NCBI GenBank assembly: GCA_018524725.1
Contig: JAEUWP010000076.1
Coordinates: 1 to 64,000 of the forward strand
Direction of reading: 5' to 3'
Length of the DNA stretch: 64,000 nucleotides
Source of the DNA: Podaxis mareebaensis
Taxonomy: Eukaryota; Basidiomycota; Agaricomycetes; Agaricales; Agaricaceae
Of the stretch, positions 9,968-20,349 are shown in pieces; position 1 is the first letter of the stretch; the number at the start of each line of letters is the position of its first letter. The position numbers and the translations under genes are program-made. The notes under the pieces are model-generated. The model did not search any database, had not been told where the DNA came from, and worked only from the letters and a program-made list of their open reading frames with translations.

Positions 9968-12900
9968 TTAGCATGCAAATGAGAGAGTGGAGAGAGGACC
10001 AGGCTTTGCAGGATAAGCAGCATGGAAGTCAGCTACAAGTTTAGTGGCATGTTCTAGCTCTGTAGCAGGTAGCCAGGAGGATTCCTTGTCAGTATCCTCA
10101 TAACCTAACCAGATAACCTTGTGCAGTAACTTGCATGCCCTGCAATGATTGATTTTCAAGTCAACAATCTGAGCAATTTCATATTCAGGTTTGCCATCAA
10201 TAATAATGGGTGCAGGAGCAGGTTCAGTATGATTCAGAATCAGGTTCAGAGTGGTGGGCTTGAGCATAGAAACATGGAAGATGGGATGGACAGCACACAT
10301 GGAATTGGGTAGTTGGATTGTGAACAAGTGTGAGCCAGCCTGGGAGATGATCTTGTAGGGACCTAGGTACTTCTTGGAAAGCTTCTTTGAAGGCCTTGTA
10401 GTACAGAAGAATTGTGCTTTGATGAATACCTTGTCTCCAACCTTGAAATCAGGAGCTGGAAGGCAACAGGAGTCAGTGGAGACCTGGTATCTATGCTGGG
10501 TGTGAGCAATCTCAGATTTCAGAGTAGTATGAAGCTCATCAAGGTCCACAGCAAATTGTCAGGCATGGGCAGAAGCAAGATTACATTCAGGATGAACTGT
10601 GATATTTGGATGGTAACCTTTGTTCACAAAGAAGGGAGAGATACCTGTAGTTGCACTCAGAGCATTATTGAATGCAAACTCAGCAATTGGAAGGAGTTCA
10701 GCCCAGTTGTCCTGTTGGTAGTTGCAATAAATGTGGAGGTACTGTTCCAACATCTGGTTAGTTCATTCTGTCTGTCCATCACCTTCGGGATGGTATCTGG
10801 AAGTATAGTGAAGCTTCATGTTGAGAGCTTGACCAAGGGAATGTCAGAGGTAATATGTGAAGGAACACCGTGCTTGGAAAATATATGTAGGATGAATAAT
10901 CAGGTGAGCTCAGCAGAAGTGATGGTATCATGTGTCAGAACAAAGATTGCTTGCTTCATAAGGTGGTCAATGATTATGAGGATAGTGTCATAACCAGAGG
11001 AAGAGGGAAGTTTCTTGATAAAGTCCATGGAAATTGAGTCCCAGGGGCATTCAGGGATCAGAAGCTGCTTGAGGTTCCCATATGGCCAATGATGTTGAGG
11101 TTTGGATTGCATGCATGTCATGCAACTCTTGCAGAACTCCTTGATGAAGTCTCAGATACTGGGCCATGTGTAATCATGTCAGATCAGTTCTAGGGTTTTG
11201 TTCTGGCTGAAATGACCAGCTAGAGCATGGTCATGGTGGTACTGCAAGATGCAGAGGCAGAGGTTGTCAGAGTTGGGTACATAGATCCTGTCATCAAGTC
11301 ATAAGAAGCCATCAGAATCTACAGACCAATGTCCTTTGGGGTTAGCAAGGTGCTTAGCTGCAATCAGGTCATTAGGAAGAGCAGTGAGGATATTGGAGTG
11401 GAGTTTAAACATATCCATGACCACAGCAGCATGAAGGGTTAGAGTGTAGAGGTAAGTAGTACAGATGGAGGCAGCAAGCTGTTCTTGAGTGAATATGGGC
11501 CAGAAATTGTGTGGATTGACCACTGAGTAGTTGCTATTCCCCCCTTTAGGGTAGATGTCCCATCATCTAGTCAAAGCATCTGGTTTCATTCCAAGGCAAC
11601 CAGGGTGGAAGTGAATGACAAGGTTGAATTGGGAAAGATATTCAGACCAGCAGGCTTGGCAACAGGTCAAAACCTTCATGGTACAAAAATACTCAAGGTT
11701 CTTGTGATCTGTGACAATGTCTATCAGAAGAGTGGAGCCTTCAAGGTAATGTCACTAAATGTGGAAGGCTTCGAAGATTGCCAAGAGTTCTTTGTCATGG
11801 GTGTCATAATTGAGCTTGGAAGTGGAAAATGTGTGGGAGTGGAATGCTATGGGATGTATATCACCATCCAGAGTGATGATGGAGAGAATTGTGGCCAGGG
11901 CATAGTCAGAAGCATCAGTCTCAATGATGATTTGGGAGTCAGGGATCCAATGAGTGAGAACCAGGGCAGTGGTGAAGGCTTCCTTGAGGGTGTTGAATGA
12001 TTTGTGGGCTTCATCACTGAAATTCCATGTAGTACCTTTTCAGGTGAGACAGGTAAGCAGAACGATGATATCAGAGTATGCATGGATAAAACAGCAGTAG
12101 AAATTTGCAAACCCAAGGAAAGACTGAATGTCTTTAACCTTCTTTGGCTCAGGCCACTCCTGGATGATCTTGACCTTGTCCTCAGACATCTTGAGACCTT
12201 CAGGAGATAGGATATAACCAAGGTATTCAACAGTATTGGAGTTGAACTCGCATTTATCAGCACATGCATAAAGACTATTTTTGCAAAGACATTTGAGGAC
12301 CTCCCAGACATGCTTGCAGTGCTCAGATGGGTTGTTGGAATAGATTAGGATGTCATCCAAATAGACAGTGACACACACATCAAGCAAATCCTTGAAGATA
12401 TCATTCATGAATCATTGGAAAGCAGCAGGAGCATTGGTAAGACTGAAAGGCATGATGAGCCATTCAAATGAGCCATAACAGGTTCAGAATGCAGTCTTCC
12501 ATTCATCACCTTCAGTGATCTGGACCAAATGATAAGTGTGACAGAGATCAATCTTTGTATAAATGCAGGCCTTGCAGGACAAGTTGAGGAGATCAGAAAT
12601 GAGAGGAAGTGGGTAACAATCCTTCTTGGTGATATAGTTGAGGCCTCAGAAATCAACACAAAGTCAGAGGGATCCATCTTTCTTCTTGACAAAAAGAACA
12701 GGGGTGCCATGTGGAGAGGTGGAGGGACAGATGAAGCCTATTGACAAGTGTTCATCAATAAACTCTTGGAGTGCTTCCAGCTCAACCTGTGATAACAAAT
12801 AAATCATTCTGACTGGGGGAGAAGCACCTTCCTCTAGATTGATCTTGAGGTCAAAAGGATGGTGCAGAGGAAGGGAGTTGGCACAGGCTTTGCTGAAAAT

Positions 12901-13569
12901 GTCCACAAATTTGTGATACTCAGTGGGAACTTTGGAAAGATCAGTAGGCTTTTCAGTGGAGGCAGCAGAAGCAGAAACAGTGGTGGAGCAGAGATTAAGG
13001 ATGAAGCAGTATGAACCTGAAAGATGTGAAGCATGCATGAATGCTGCAGCATTGATGAGATGGATGTCAGGCTTCATGGGAGAGAGGGGAGTGGAGTCAG
13101 AGAACAGAGTCAGAGATGAAACCAGATCCAGAACAGTGGTAAGTGACTCCACAGAAATGGAGGATGCATGTACAGAAATGGAAGGTGTGAGATTTGCATT
13201 GTCAGGGGCACAGAAAGTGATATGGCCTGAAACTCAATCAATCAATGGATTGTGGTGGGTGAGCCAGTCATGTCTTAAAACCACTGAACAAGTAGAACCA
13301 AGCCAGGTGACATACAGGTCAAGGTTCATACATTCACTGGTATCAAAGGTTACAGGAAGTGAAGTGGACTGAGTGATAAAGGAATTTGAAGAGCCATCAA
13401 ATAAGTGAAGTTCCACTGGAACAATAGACAAAGTTGGAATGTCAAATTTGCACACTAAACCAGAGTCGATGAAACAGTGAGTAGAACCACTGCCAACAAG
13501 TGTGGTGATGAAGAAAGGAGAGTCAGATGAAGGAGAAGAAAATAGGGATGAAGTGAATTTGAGATACAA
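9968..13569 (-). pseudogene. chromovirus pol: protease, RT, RNase H, integrase, chromodomain (broken)
   Basis: Domains in order on the minus strand: aspartic protease with FIDSGL (about 13,450); RT starting near 13,150 with GTPVLFVKKKDGS and the catalytic YLDD box in VYLDDILIYS (about 12,360); RNase H with ETDASDYALA (about 11,900); integrase with an HHCC finger (CKSCMTC near 11,115) and the first catalytic Asp in DSISMDFIKKLP; then a C-terminal chromodomain (about 10,190-9,968: YEIAQIVD...KVIWLGYEDTDKESSW). Chromodomains steer integration toward marked chromatin in this group. Several stops and frameshifts break it. Gag and pol are in different, now disrupted frames. Confidence 0.92.
11537..11548 (-). 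promoter_or_regulatory. candidate central polypurine tract
   Basis: AAGGGGGGAATA on the minus strand is identical over 12 nt to the 3' polypurine tract at 8267-8278. It lies in the linker between RNase H and integrase, close to the middle of the internal region (8266-15262). It also encodes part of a Y-P-K-G-G-N peptide, so coding constraint could explain part of the match. Confidence 0.45.
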
Positions 13570-13672
13570 AGCATTAGGGTTGGAAAGAGTGGATGCATTG
13601 AGGTGGAAACTCCCTGGTGCACAGAGGAGATCAACATGGCCCCAGTCTGTGTAGAGTCCTGAGGACCACCCT

Positions 13673-15040
13673 CTATTTTTTCAAGCCCTCTGAAGGGGGA
13701 CCTGAAGCAGGAGGGGCATCCATATTGGCCTTGCAAGCCTTAGCCTTGTTAGCAGATTTCTGCAGACAGTTGTTGACCCAATGACCTGGTTCACCACAGA
13801 AGAGACATAACTTGTTGTCAATGCAATGCTGGCATTCCTGGGGGGTCAACTTACCATCCTTTCCAAGCTTGTTGGAGAGTGACTTGGGTGGAAATGAAGA
13901 CAAAGATGAAGACAAAGGCTGATTGGTGGATGGAGTGGGCTTGGTGGAATGGAACCCTTTACCAGACTGCTGGGGCACATTTGTGGAGTTATTGCTGTTG
14001 CCAGATTTGGCAGTTGGAGGTAGGTTCTTGCCCTTGCCCTTGTTGGAGGAATGCTGTGGAGACTCCTGTTTGTTGTGGAGTGCTGCAGACCAGTTACCAG
14101 CCTGGCTCTTCTCACATTGGTGTTCCCAGTAGTGATTGTCAATGTGCATTGCAGTGGCACACATGTCAGCATAGGAGGTGGGTTTGCCATTCAGAAGCAA
14201 GATGAGGGTGTCTTGGATTTAGTCCAGAAGACCACAGTAGTAGTGATGGCAGAGGACAGAGTTGGGCCACTTGAGGAGACCAGCGAGATGGGTGAACTTG
14301 ATGTTATACTTGGAGATATGCGACCCATTAGCCATGGTGAGGTTTTCAAGTTCCTTGGCAGCTTTGGTGATGGGGTCAATGGTGCTGAAATAGAGATTGA
14401 GTTCATTGGAGAGGAGTTTCCAGTCAGTGTACCATGGGATCTGATTCCAATCTGGCTCTGAGTCCAGAATGGTCTGGAACCATTAGCACACTGACCTGGA
14501 AAGATAAGAAATGGTGAAATTAACTTTTGCAGTCTCCATTTGGAAAAGTTGTGGGTTCATCCTAAAATAGATGTGACACTGGAAAAGGAAATCTGGAAGC
14601 TTGTGTAGCTTAGATCCATCAAAGGTGTCAGGTTCCTTTGCCTGGATCTTCTTGGGACATGCAACAGGAGGAGGAGGAATGGATTGGTTGCACACACTGG
14701 ATTCAATACTGCAGGTGAGTCTCTCCATGACTCTCATAAAATGCATACCATCATCCTTGGGAGGTTCCTGAGTGCCACAGGCTTCAGGTTTGCTATCGCC
14801 ATCATTGTTGCTTGGACCATCACTGTCACCAGGGTCGTTGCCTGGAGGACCACCACCACCCTGACCATCTTCCCGACCTTCAGCATTGTTGGCCAGATTC
14901 AGGTCATTGGGCAGGTCATAGTACTCAAGCTCATCTTGAGTGTCATTGGGGATGCAGGATTCTCTATTGTCTGGTTGGGACTCTGTGATGTCCTCAGACT
15001 GGCATTCAGTGAGTTCCCAGTCATTGGGCTCTTGGTCCAT
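13673..15040 (-). pseudogene. chromovirus gag (capsid and CCHC nucleocapsid), frameshifted
   Basis: ATG at 15040 opens an acidic N terminus, followed by a capsid-like region with the KLPDFLFQCHIYF stretch (about 14,600). The frame then shifts and the capsid continues in broken pieces through about 14,200. The 14200-13673 part carries the CCHC nucleocapsid finger CLFCGEPGHWVNNC (C-x2-C-x4-H-x4-C, about 13,800). It packages the element RNA when intact. It starts about 220 bp inside the 5' LTR. Confidence 0.88.
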
Positions 15041-15262
15041 GAGTGGCTCTTTGGTTGTGGTGCTAAGGGTTCAAGAGTTGGAATGGGATGTGGGGAAACA
15101 GGGAGTGGAGGAGCCAAAAGTGGCAGCAGAGGAATGGCAATGAGTGCCCAAAGGAAGTGGATGAGTAGGGATAGTGATGTTCTGTGAACAAGCAGTAGCA
15201 TGAGTAATAGTTCCAGTAGTCATAGAAAAATGGCAATACCAGAAGTCTGAGTCTGAATATAC

Positions 15263-15939
15263 TGTTACATTCTGGATGGGTGCCTAGGGTGTCAGGGAGC
15301 AGACCTCGGCCTCAGCTTATGTGCTGTGCCCTTCTGGTATCACATTGGTCCGATTTGGACAGGGGCAGAACCCAGAGGCAGAAGGAATGAGAGACAGAGT
15401 GTGGACAAGCAGCAGGAGTGGTTGGAAGGTGACCCAGAGGACTGATGAGCAGAGCAGAGGAGGAGGATATATTCAGACTGAGGAAACAGATACAGGAAAC
15501 TACTACACTTAAATATGTGTCAAGAACTGGAAATGGGGAACAGGCAAATAACCAGAGAACAAGAGTGAGTACAAATGGGTAAACATTTTGGAGGTAAAGC
15601 AGAAACTAGAAGCATGCAGAAGGTACTGGTATGGAGGTGGAATGGAAAGGAGGCTGTTTGGAATGTAATAAAACATAGAATGGAAGCAAGGAACAAATGG
15701 ACTGAGGCAAGGGTAAAGGATCTGAGATGATAAAGGAAAAGTGAATGAACAACACTCATTGCAGTGGTCATGAGTGACCAAGTGCACACACCTGCCTGTT
15801 TGGGTAACAGGGTAGATGGAAATCCATCAACAGAACAAGCAGATCAGAGTCATGCGAAATTGGAACATTGGATATCAGATTTTCGGACATCAGATAAGTG
15901 TGGGAAAGTAAGTGTGGATGTGAGCAAGCAGTTGTGACA
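15263..15939 (-). repeat. 5' LTR of the chromovirus
   Basis: 677 bp, TGTTAC...TGTGACA, partner of 7576-8265. It should contain the element promoter, which I cannot locate exactly. It is followed by the right TAAGC target duplication. Confidence 0.93.
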
Positions 15940-15944
15940 TAAGC
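15940..15944. repeat. target-site duplication TAAGC (right)
   Basis: Exact partner of 7571-7575 immediately after the LTR's terminal CA. Confidence 0.9.
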
Positions 15945-16143
15945 AAAGATAACACCAAGCACATACACATTCCCTCACTCCTTCACAACCCTTATTATTC
16001 CATTTTAACATTCCTAGCAAGTGTTTCAATCTTGCATCACTCTATTATCTCTTTTATTTCTGAAGCAGAGTCCCCCACAAACTTGCTAGGGTGTGGCTTT
16101 TGGTAATACTATTTTATATTTCATTTCACATTATCCCTATTAT

Positions 16144-16449
16144 CTGTTATATTCTATAGTATTCCATTTTGCTACCCCATCAGTGGAGGCCACATTGCAT
16201 TGGTATTGACCATGTATCCAATCCTGGTTGAAGCAATGTCACCAGTAGGGACACCAGGAGTCATTGGAGTGGGTGCCTGAGCAGTTAAGGCACTGAGGAG
16301 AGTGGGGACAGGGATCACCTGCCAGAGTGGGGGGGGGTGGGGGGAGTCACTTTGGGGTTGCCCTTGCAACACCCAGCCATGGAGCAGTGAGAGGCCTTAG
16401 AATGAGGACCTCCACAGAGAGGACACCTGGGTGCACAAGCACAACAGGC
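16144..16449 (-). mobile_element. older LINE ORF1 fragment (zinc-knuckle region)
   Basis: This minus-strand fragment is homologous to 16690-16995 of the neighbouring element: the same 'cattgcattggtattgac' stretch (16190-16207), followed by the Cys-rich region. It is truncated on both sides and interrupted by stops. It ends at GCACAACAGGC, where the next LINE inserted. About 200 bp to its left (15945-16143) shows no gene. Confidence 0.75.
16439..16449. repeat. target-site duplication of the ORF1-only LINE (left)
   Basis: GCACAACAGGC here recurs exactly at 18681-18691, on the other side of the LINE. Confidence 0.7.
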
Positions 16450-16739
16450 ATCTTTTTTTTTAAAAAAAAAATCCACAGTTTATTGCAATAGTACTAGACT
16501 ACTACAAAAGGGTGCACAATAGCAGTCCTGTCAGATTATAGAAAAGAGAAACAGAAGAAAGGAAACAGGTGCTCCAAACAACATGAATGAAAAAGTTCAA
16601 AGTAAGATGCATTTAAATGAAAACATAAGAGTCCAAACTGAATATGGTGACCCAGCTGCTTGCACTTGTCTTGACTAACCCTTATGACCTCCACCCCAAG
16701 GAGTGGAAGCTTTCTTGGCTGAAGCAGAGGCTACATTGC

Positions 16740-18628
16740 ATTGGTATTGACTATGGATCCAATCCTGAGCAAAGCAATGTCACCAGTATGGGCACTGGCA
16801 GTTGTTAGAAGAGTGGGCACCTGAGCAATTGAGGCACTGGGGAGAGTGTGGGCAGGAGTTGCCTACTGGAGTGGGGAGAATGGGGGGAGTTGCTTTGGGG
16901 TTGCCCTTGCAGCACCCTGCCATGGAGCAGTGAGAGACCTCAGAATGGGGACCCCCACAGAGAGGGCACCTGGGTGCACAAGCATGGCAGGCATCAGAGG
17001 GATAACCCCAGCACCAGCAATGCTGACACTGAGGTGTGCTGGTGTGGGCATGAGCCCCTTTGATGAGACAGGACACACCATTGATCATGATGTGCCTGTT
17101 GATAAGAGAAGCAGTGAGAGTGCTGCATTAGGAGTCAACCAAGTCAATCCACACAGTGGCAGTATCAGACTTGGCAGAGTTACAAATGACATGCAGGTGG
17201 TGCACATCTGAGGAAGGGAAGAAGGGGGAGGCTGAGGCCTCGGTCTTGACTTGGTCAGCCATGAGGGTGAACCCATCAGCTGAGAAAAAGGGGACATCCA
17301 TGATCTTGATAAAAGATTGGGACATGGGGAGGGTGATGATGGCACTTTTGAGTGTGGAAGGGAGTGAGGTGGAGAGGGAATCAATATCCACTTGGGAGGG
17401 GACACCACCTGTAGAAAAGGCAATGACTCCAGAGTGAAAGCAGCCAGAGTTGACAGTGAGTGCTGACTTGGCCTGGGTAAGCACTTGATTGAAGCATGTG
17501 ATTAGGGACTGGAGGGAGATGCAAGTGCTAGTAAGGTCACTAGCACTGGTACTCAAGAAGAATTGACACTGGGTGGGACCCTGGGTTGCAAAATATGGCT
17601 TATGCCAAGTGGAGGGGTTAGGGCCAGAAGGGCCAGTCTTGATGTCATGTGAGAGAGGTCTGGGTCTGTCACATGGAGGCAGAGGGGCATGTGAGGGAGG
17701 TCTGGGCCTGTCACATGGAGGCAGAAGGGCATGTGAGAGAGGTCTGGGCCTGTCACATGGAGGCAGAGGGGCATGTGAGAGAGGTCTGGGCCTGTCACAT
17801 GGAGGCAGAGGGGCATGTGAGGGAGGTCTGGGCCTGTCATGTGGAACAGAAGATGCAGGAGGGGGCTGGGAAGGCACTGGAGCCTGGGTTGAGGGTTGGG
17901 AGATAGGCACTGGTTGGGCATCTGCCATTGCTGAATCAGCTGTTCCATGGAACAACTCATGTTTGCCTTATGTTTGGTGGGCATTGAATAGCAAGGCAGT
18001 AATACTGCCTGGGGGAGGGGGATGTTTCCAGCCAAGGAGGATATGGTTGTGAAATGTGCCTTTGGACTCAAGGTGGCTGACAAGCTCACAAATGGTGGCA
18101 AAGGTGTGATGGTTGCTAAAGGACTTGACTTGTTCTTTTGGGAGACCTTGAATTCCTTTTGCAGATACTGTCTAGAGTAGCCATGATGTCAAGATTGCCA
18201 CCTTCATCATCATCATCAACCTTGTCAGAGGCAGAGTCAGATGGAAGAGTAGAGGGAGCAGCCTTTGGAGTTGTCTGCTCATGAGGGGAAGGGACAGGAG
18301 GATCAAGCTCCATGTCTGAGGAAGACCTGCTCTGGAGATGCCCAGTAGCATGCCTAGAAGAAGATGAAGGGGAGGGGGTACTCAGCTCTGACATCACCCA
18401 AGAGAGTCATTGCCACTCTTGTTGCAGGGGGGCTTGAGGAATCCAACTGCCAGAGTTGGAGGGAGTGCAAATGCCTTGGCTGTTTGCTTTGTCAATAGAC
18501 ATCATTTTGTGTGTTTCAATGTATTCACACCATGCTTTCTCTTGCTGGCAGTTGTATTTGCAGTCTTTGTGTTGCTGAGGGGTCTCAGGAATAATGGATG
18601 GGCTCTTGCCCTTGTGACAATTGCCCAT
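16740..18628 (-). pseudogene. LINE ORF1 protein, nearly full length, with stops
   Basis: On the minus strand it reads as a Ser/Pro-rich, acidic N terminus (about 18,628-18,120), then a proline-rich segment with five 14-residue repeats (PPCDRPRPLSHAPL type, 17646-17855), then an RNA-recognition-like middle region. It ends in a Cys/His-rich tail (CQHCWCWGYPSDAC, then CPLCGGPHSEVSHC, 17088-16780). The tail matches the ORF1 tail at 3914-4198. In-frame stops near 18,405 and 18,110 and a frame change near 17,120 make it a pseudogene. ORF1 proteins of this class bind the element RNA. Confidence 0.75.
17646..17855 (-). repeat. five tandem 42-bp units in LINE ORF1
   Basis: The spacing of the motif CATGTGAG is exactly 42 bp at 17646, 17688, 17730, 17772 and 17814. 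Each unit encodes 14 residues rich in Pro and Arg. The length is a multiple of three, so copy-number change keeps the frame. Confidence 0.9.
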
Positions 18629-18680
18629 AGTGATGAGCACTTAACCATGATGATGGTAGTTACTGGAAGAGGAAGGATGA

Positions 18681-18691
18681 GCACAACAGGC
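18681..18691. repeat. target-site duplication of the ORF1-only LINE (right)
   Basis: Partner of 16439-16449. It sits exactly at the junction with segmental block A. Confidence 0.7.
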
Positions 18692-18745
18692 TTGAACAAA
18701 TTAGAGATGGAAACCCACGTGAAGAGGCAAGCCTCAAGGTCAATG

Positions 18746-18756
18746 TTTTGCCGTCA
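18746..18756. repeat. target-site duplication of inverted-repeat element (left)
   Basis: TTTTGCCGTCA is repeated at 19846-19856. The unoccupied site in copy B (around 25815-25826) carries one related copy, which confirms an insertion. Confidence 0.85.
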
Positions 18757-19845
18757 GGCCTACAGAATTTGCCACACCCGCGTACCGCTGACACCCGCAT
18801 GTCCAGAAATGTGGTACTGCTGGGTCCTGCAAAGTGCCGCTGGGCCCCACTGAGGGTCAATCACGCGGTACTGTGCCAAAGTGCCGCCATTGTCAATACC
18901 GCCCCTGTTTGCACAATATGGAGCAACCTCACCTATATACTCAAATGGGACTGGAAGGGTGGGATATAAAGGCAAGTGATAAGTAGCACAGGCAAATGTA
19001 AGGAACCCTATGCGTGAGGACCTAAGTCAACTCACTCAAGTCGAGTATATCAGGTGATGGTCAACCAATAACTCTACGAATTGTCAACATAATTGCCATT
19101 GATCATCCAAGCATGCAATGGTAAGACCACAAGTTGGTCCTGGAATTGACTTAGTAGAAAAGTACTAATTTTCGATACAAAAAATACACGTTCTTACTAC
19201 GAAACATGTTCAATTATAACTGCTGAGTACCACTTTGATACCACAGTCTTACAGCATCAGTACCACTTGGTATTGTAGTCTTGTGGTGCCAGTACTGCTT
19301 GGTACCACAGTCTTATGGTGCTGGTACCGCATCAAGTACCACTGGGTACCACGATGGTACTGCATCCAGTACCACGATGGTACCACATACAGTACCACGA
19401 TGGTACCACATACAGTACCACGATGGTACCACATACAGTACCACAGGGTGCCGCTACCCTACCACAGTGGTGCCGCATCCAGTACTGCAGGGTACTGCAA
19501 TGGTACCACAATGGTGCCACATCCAGTACCACACTCTGCACCTGGTACCACTTGATGTGACACCATTGTCAGTGTGTGGCCTCTGGTTAGAGTAGCTAGA
19601 GTACCACACAATTCACTCTGAAGATGCCTTGTGTCTCCATATTTATTGTAGATTGTTAATCACCGGCATTGTGCCCTCCTATACATAGTTACTGCAACCT
19701 CTCTAGCACTCACTACCACTGATTGCATCTAGTACCGTTACCGCACCCTGCACAGTACTGCTACTTGGCATATGCGGTAGGCTTGGTACCGCTGCTGCAT
19801 CCTGCAGTAGAGTGTGGGTGCGGGTGCGGCAAATTCACGATGCCC
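18757..19845. mobile_element. non-autonomous DNA transposon (MITE-like), about 1.1 kb
   Basis: The ends are imperfect inverted repeats: left GGCCTACAGAATTTGCC, right (reverse complement) GGGCATCGTGAATTTGCC, continuing into CACCCGC on both sides. It is flanked by an 11-bp direct repeat and is absent from the equivalent place in copy B. No transposase frame is present. The middle is made of GGTACC-centred repeats, so open frames there are repeat artefacts. A 9-11 bp target duplication would fit a Mutator-like source, but the superfamily is not established. Confidence 0.85.
19376..19444. repeat. three perfect 23-bp tandem units
   Basis: GATGGTACCACATACAGTACCAC occurs three times without change. 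It is the core of a wider field (19225-19560) of GGTACC and GTACCAC motifs. Confidence 0.95.
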
Positions 19846-19856
19846 TTTTGCCGTCA
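19846..19856. repeat. target-site duplication of inverted-repeat element (right)
   Basis: Exact partner of 18746-18756, directly followed by sequence colinear with copy B. Confidence 0.85.
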
Positions 19857-20349
19857 AGATGTGATCAAAACCTGATTTATTAGAACAAAACCCAGGACAC
19901 CACCATTTATTGTGAATAGTCCATAAAGTTGAGGAACATTCACAAGTTTCATGCTATCACCCTTAACCCACTTAGCTGGAGAAAAGATCCAAAATAACAA
20001 ATCATCAGGTAGAGGTAAAGGTTATGGAAGGGGGTGACATTGGTAAAGCTGGCAGTCGGTGGAAAGAAGGTCAGATTTCCTACGAGACAGGTTCGCCCTC
20101 CGGATCCTATAAAAAAGAGCCCTTCTAGTTCATCCGTTCCTGACTCGGGTGTCTGCCTAAGGTGCAGGCTCACCAAGGCAACTTGAAAAGCACTGCTGTC
20201 TTGACCCTAGCCAGTGGTGTCAACAATGGCGCAGACCCTTGACCAGCTAGTGCTCACCAGAACCGGGGAATCACTAAACCGGGTGTCACCACCACTACTC
20301 TTATATTTCCCCAGGATCTGGTTATCTTCCTCGGATTTGGCAGTCCACC

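Larger units (their letters stand above)
7576..15939 (-). mobile_element. Ty3/Gypsy chromovirus, complete structure, coding frames decayed
   Basis: A full LTR retrotransposon transcribed on the minus strand: 5' LTR 15263-15939, gag, protease, RT, RNase H, integrase, chromodomain, polypurine tract, 3' LTR 7576-8265. The LTRs begin TGTTAC and end TGTGACA and are flanked by TAAGC on both sides. The domain order and C-terminal chromodomain place it among chromoviruses. Gag-pol is interrupted by stops and frameshifts. An additional plus-strand gene (8330-9770) lies between pol and the 3' LTR. No tRNA-like primer site was recognised just inside the 5' LTR. The two LTRs differ mainly at former CpG sites, so apparent age from raw divergence would be inflated. 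Confidence 0.95.
16450..18680 (-). mobile_element. LINE carrying ORF1 and 3' UTR but no ORF2
   Basis: The left end is a T9A10 tract (16453-16471), then a 3' UTR that resembles the one at 5347-5480 (TTTATTG, GTACTAGACTA, GTGCACA-TAGCAGTCC in the same order). Directly after it comes ORF1, read on the minus strand up to about 18,630. No endonuclease or RT lies between them. The 11-bp direct repeat on both sides supports a single insertion of exactly this length. It is therefore either an internally deleted LINE or a non-autonomous 'gag-only' form mobilised in trans. Confidence 0.72.

Noticed and set aside
10412..10993. Plus-strand 193-codon open frame in the chromovirus
   Set aside because: It is the reverse of the integrase region; the minus strand shows clear integrase and chromodomain motifs.
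14051..14461. Plus-strand 136-codon open frame opposite gag
   Set aside because: Shadow of the capsid and nucleocapsid coding region on the minus strand.
17573..18052. Plus-strand frame with repeated ACEGGLGLSHGGR-type peptides
   Set aside because: Antisense reading of the 42-bp repeat of LINE ORF1; the minus strand leads into the zinc-knuckle tail.
19235..19595. Overlapping open frames of up to 106 codons in all frames
   Set aside because: They come from GGTACC/GTACCAC repeats inside a non-coding transposon; the peptides are simple Tyr/Thr/Val repeats.
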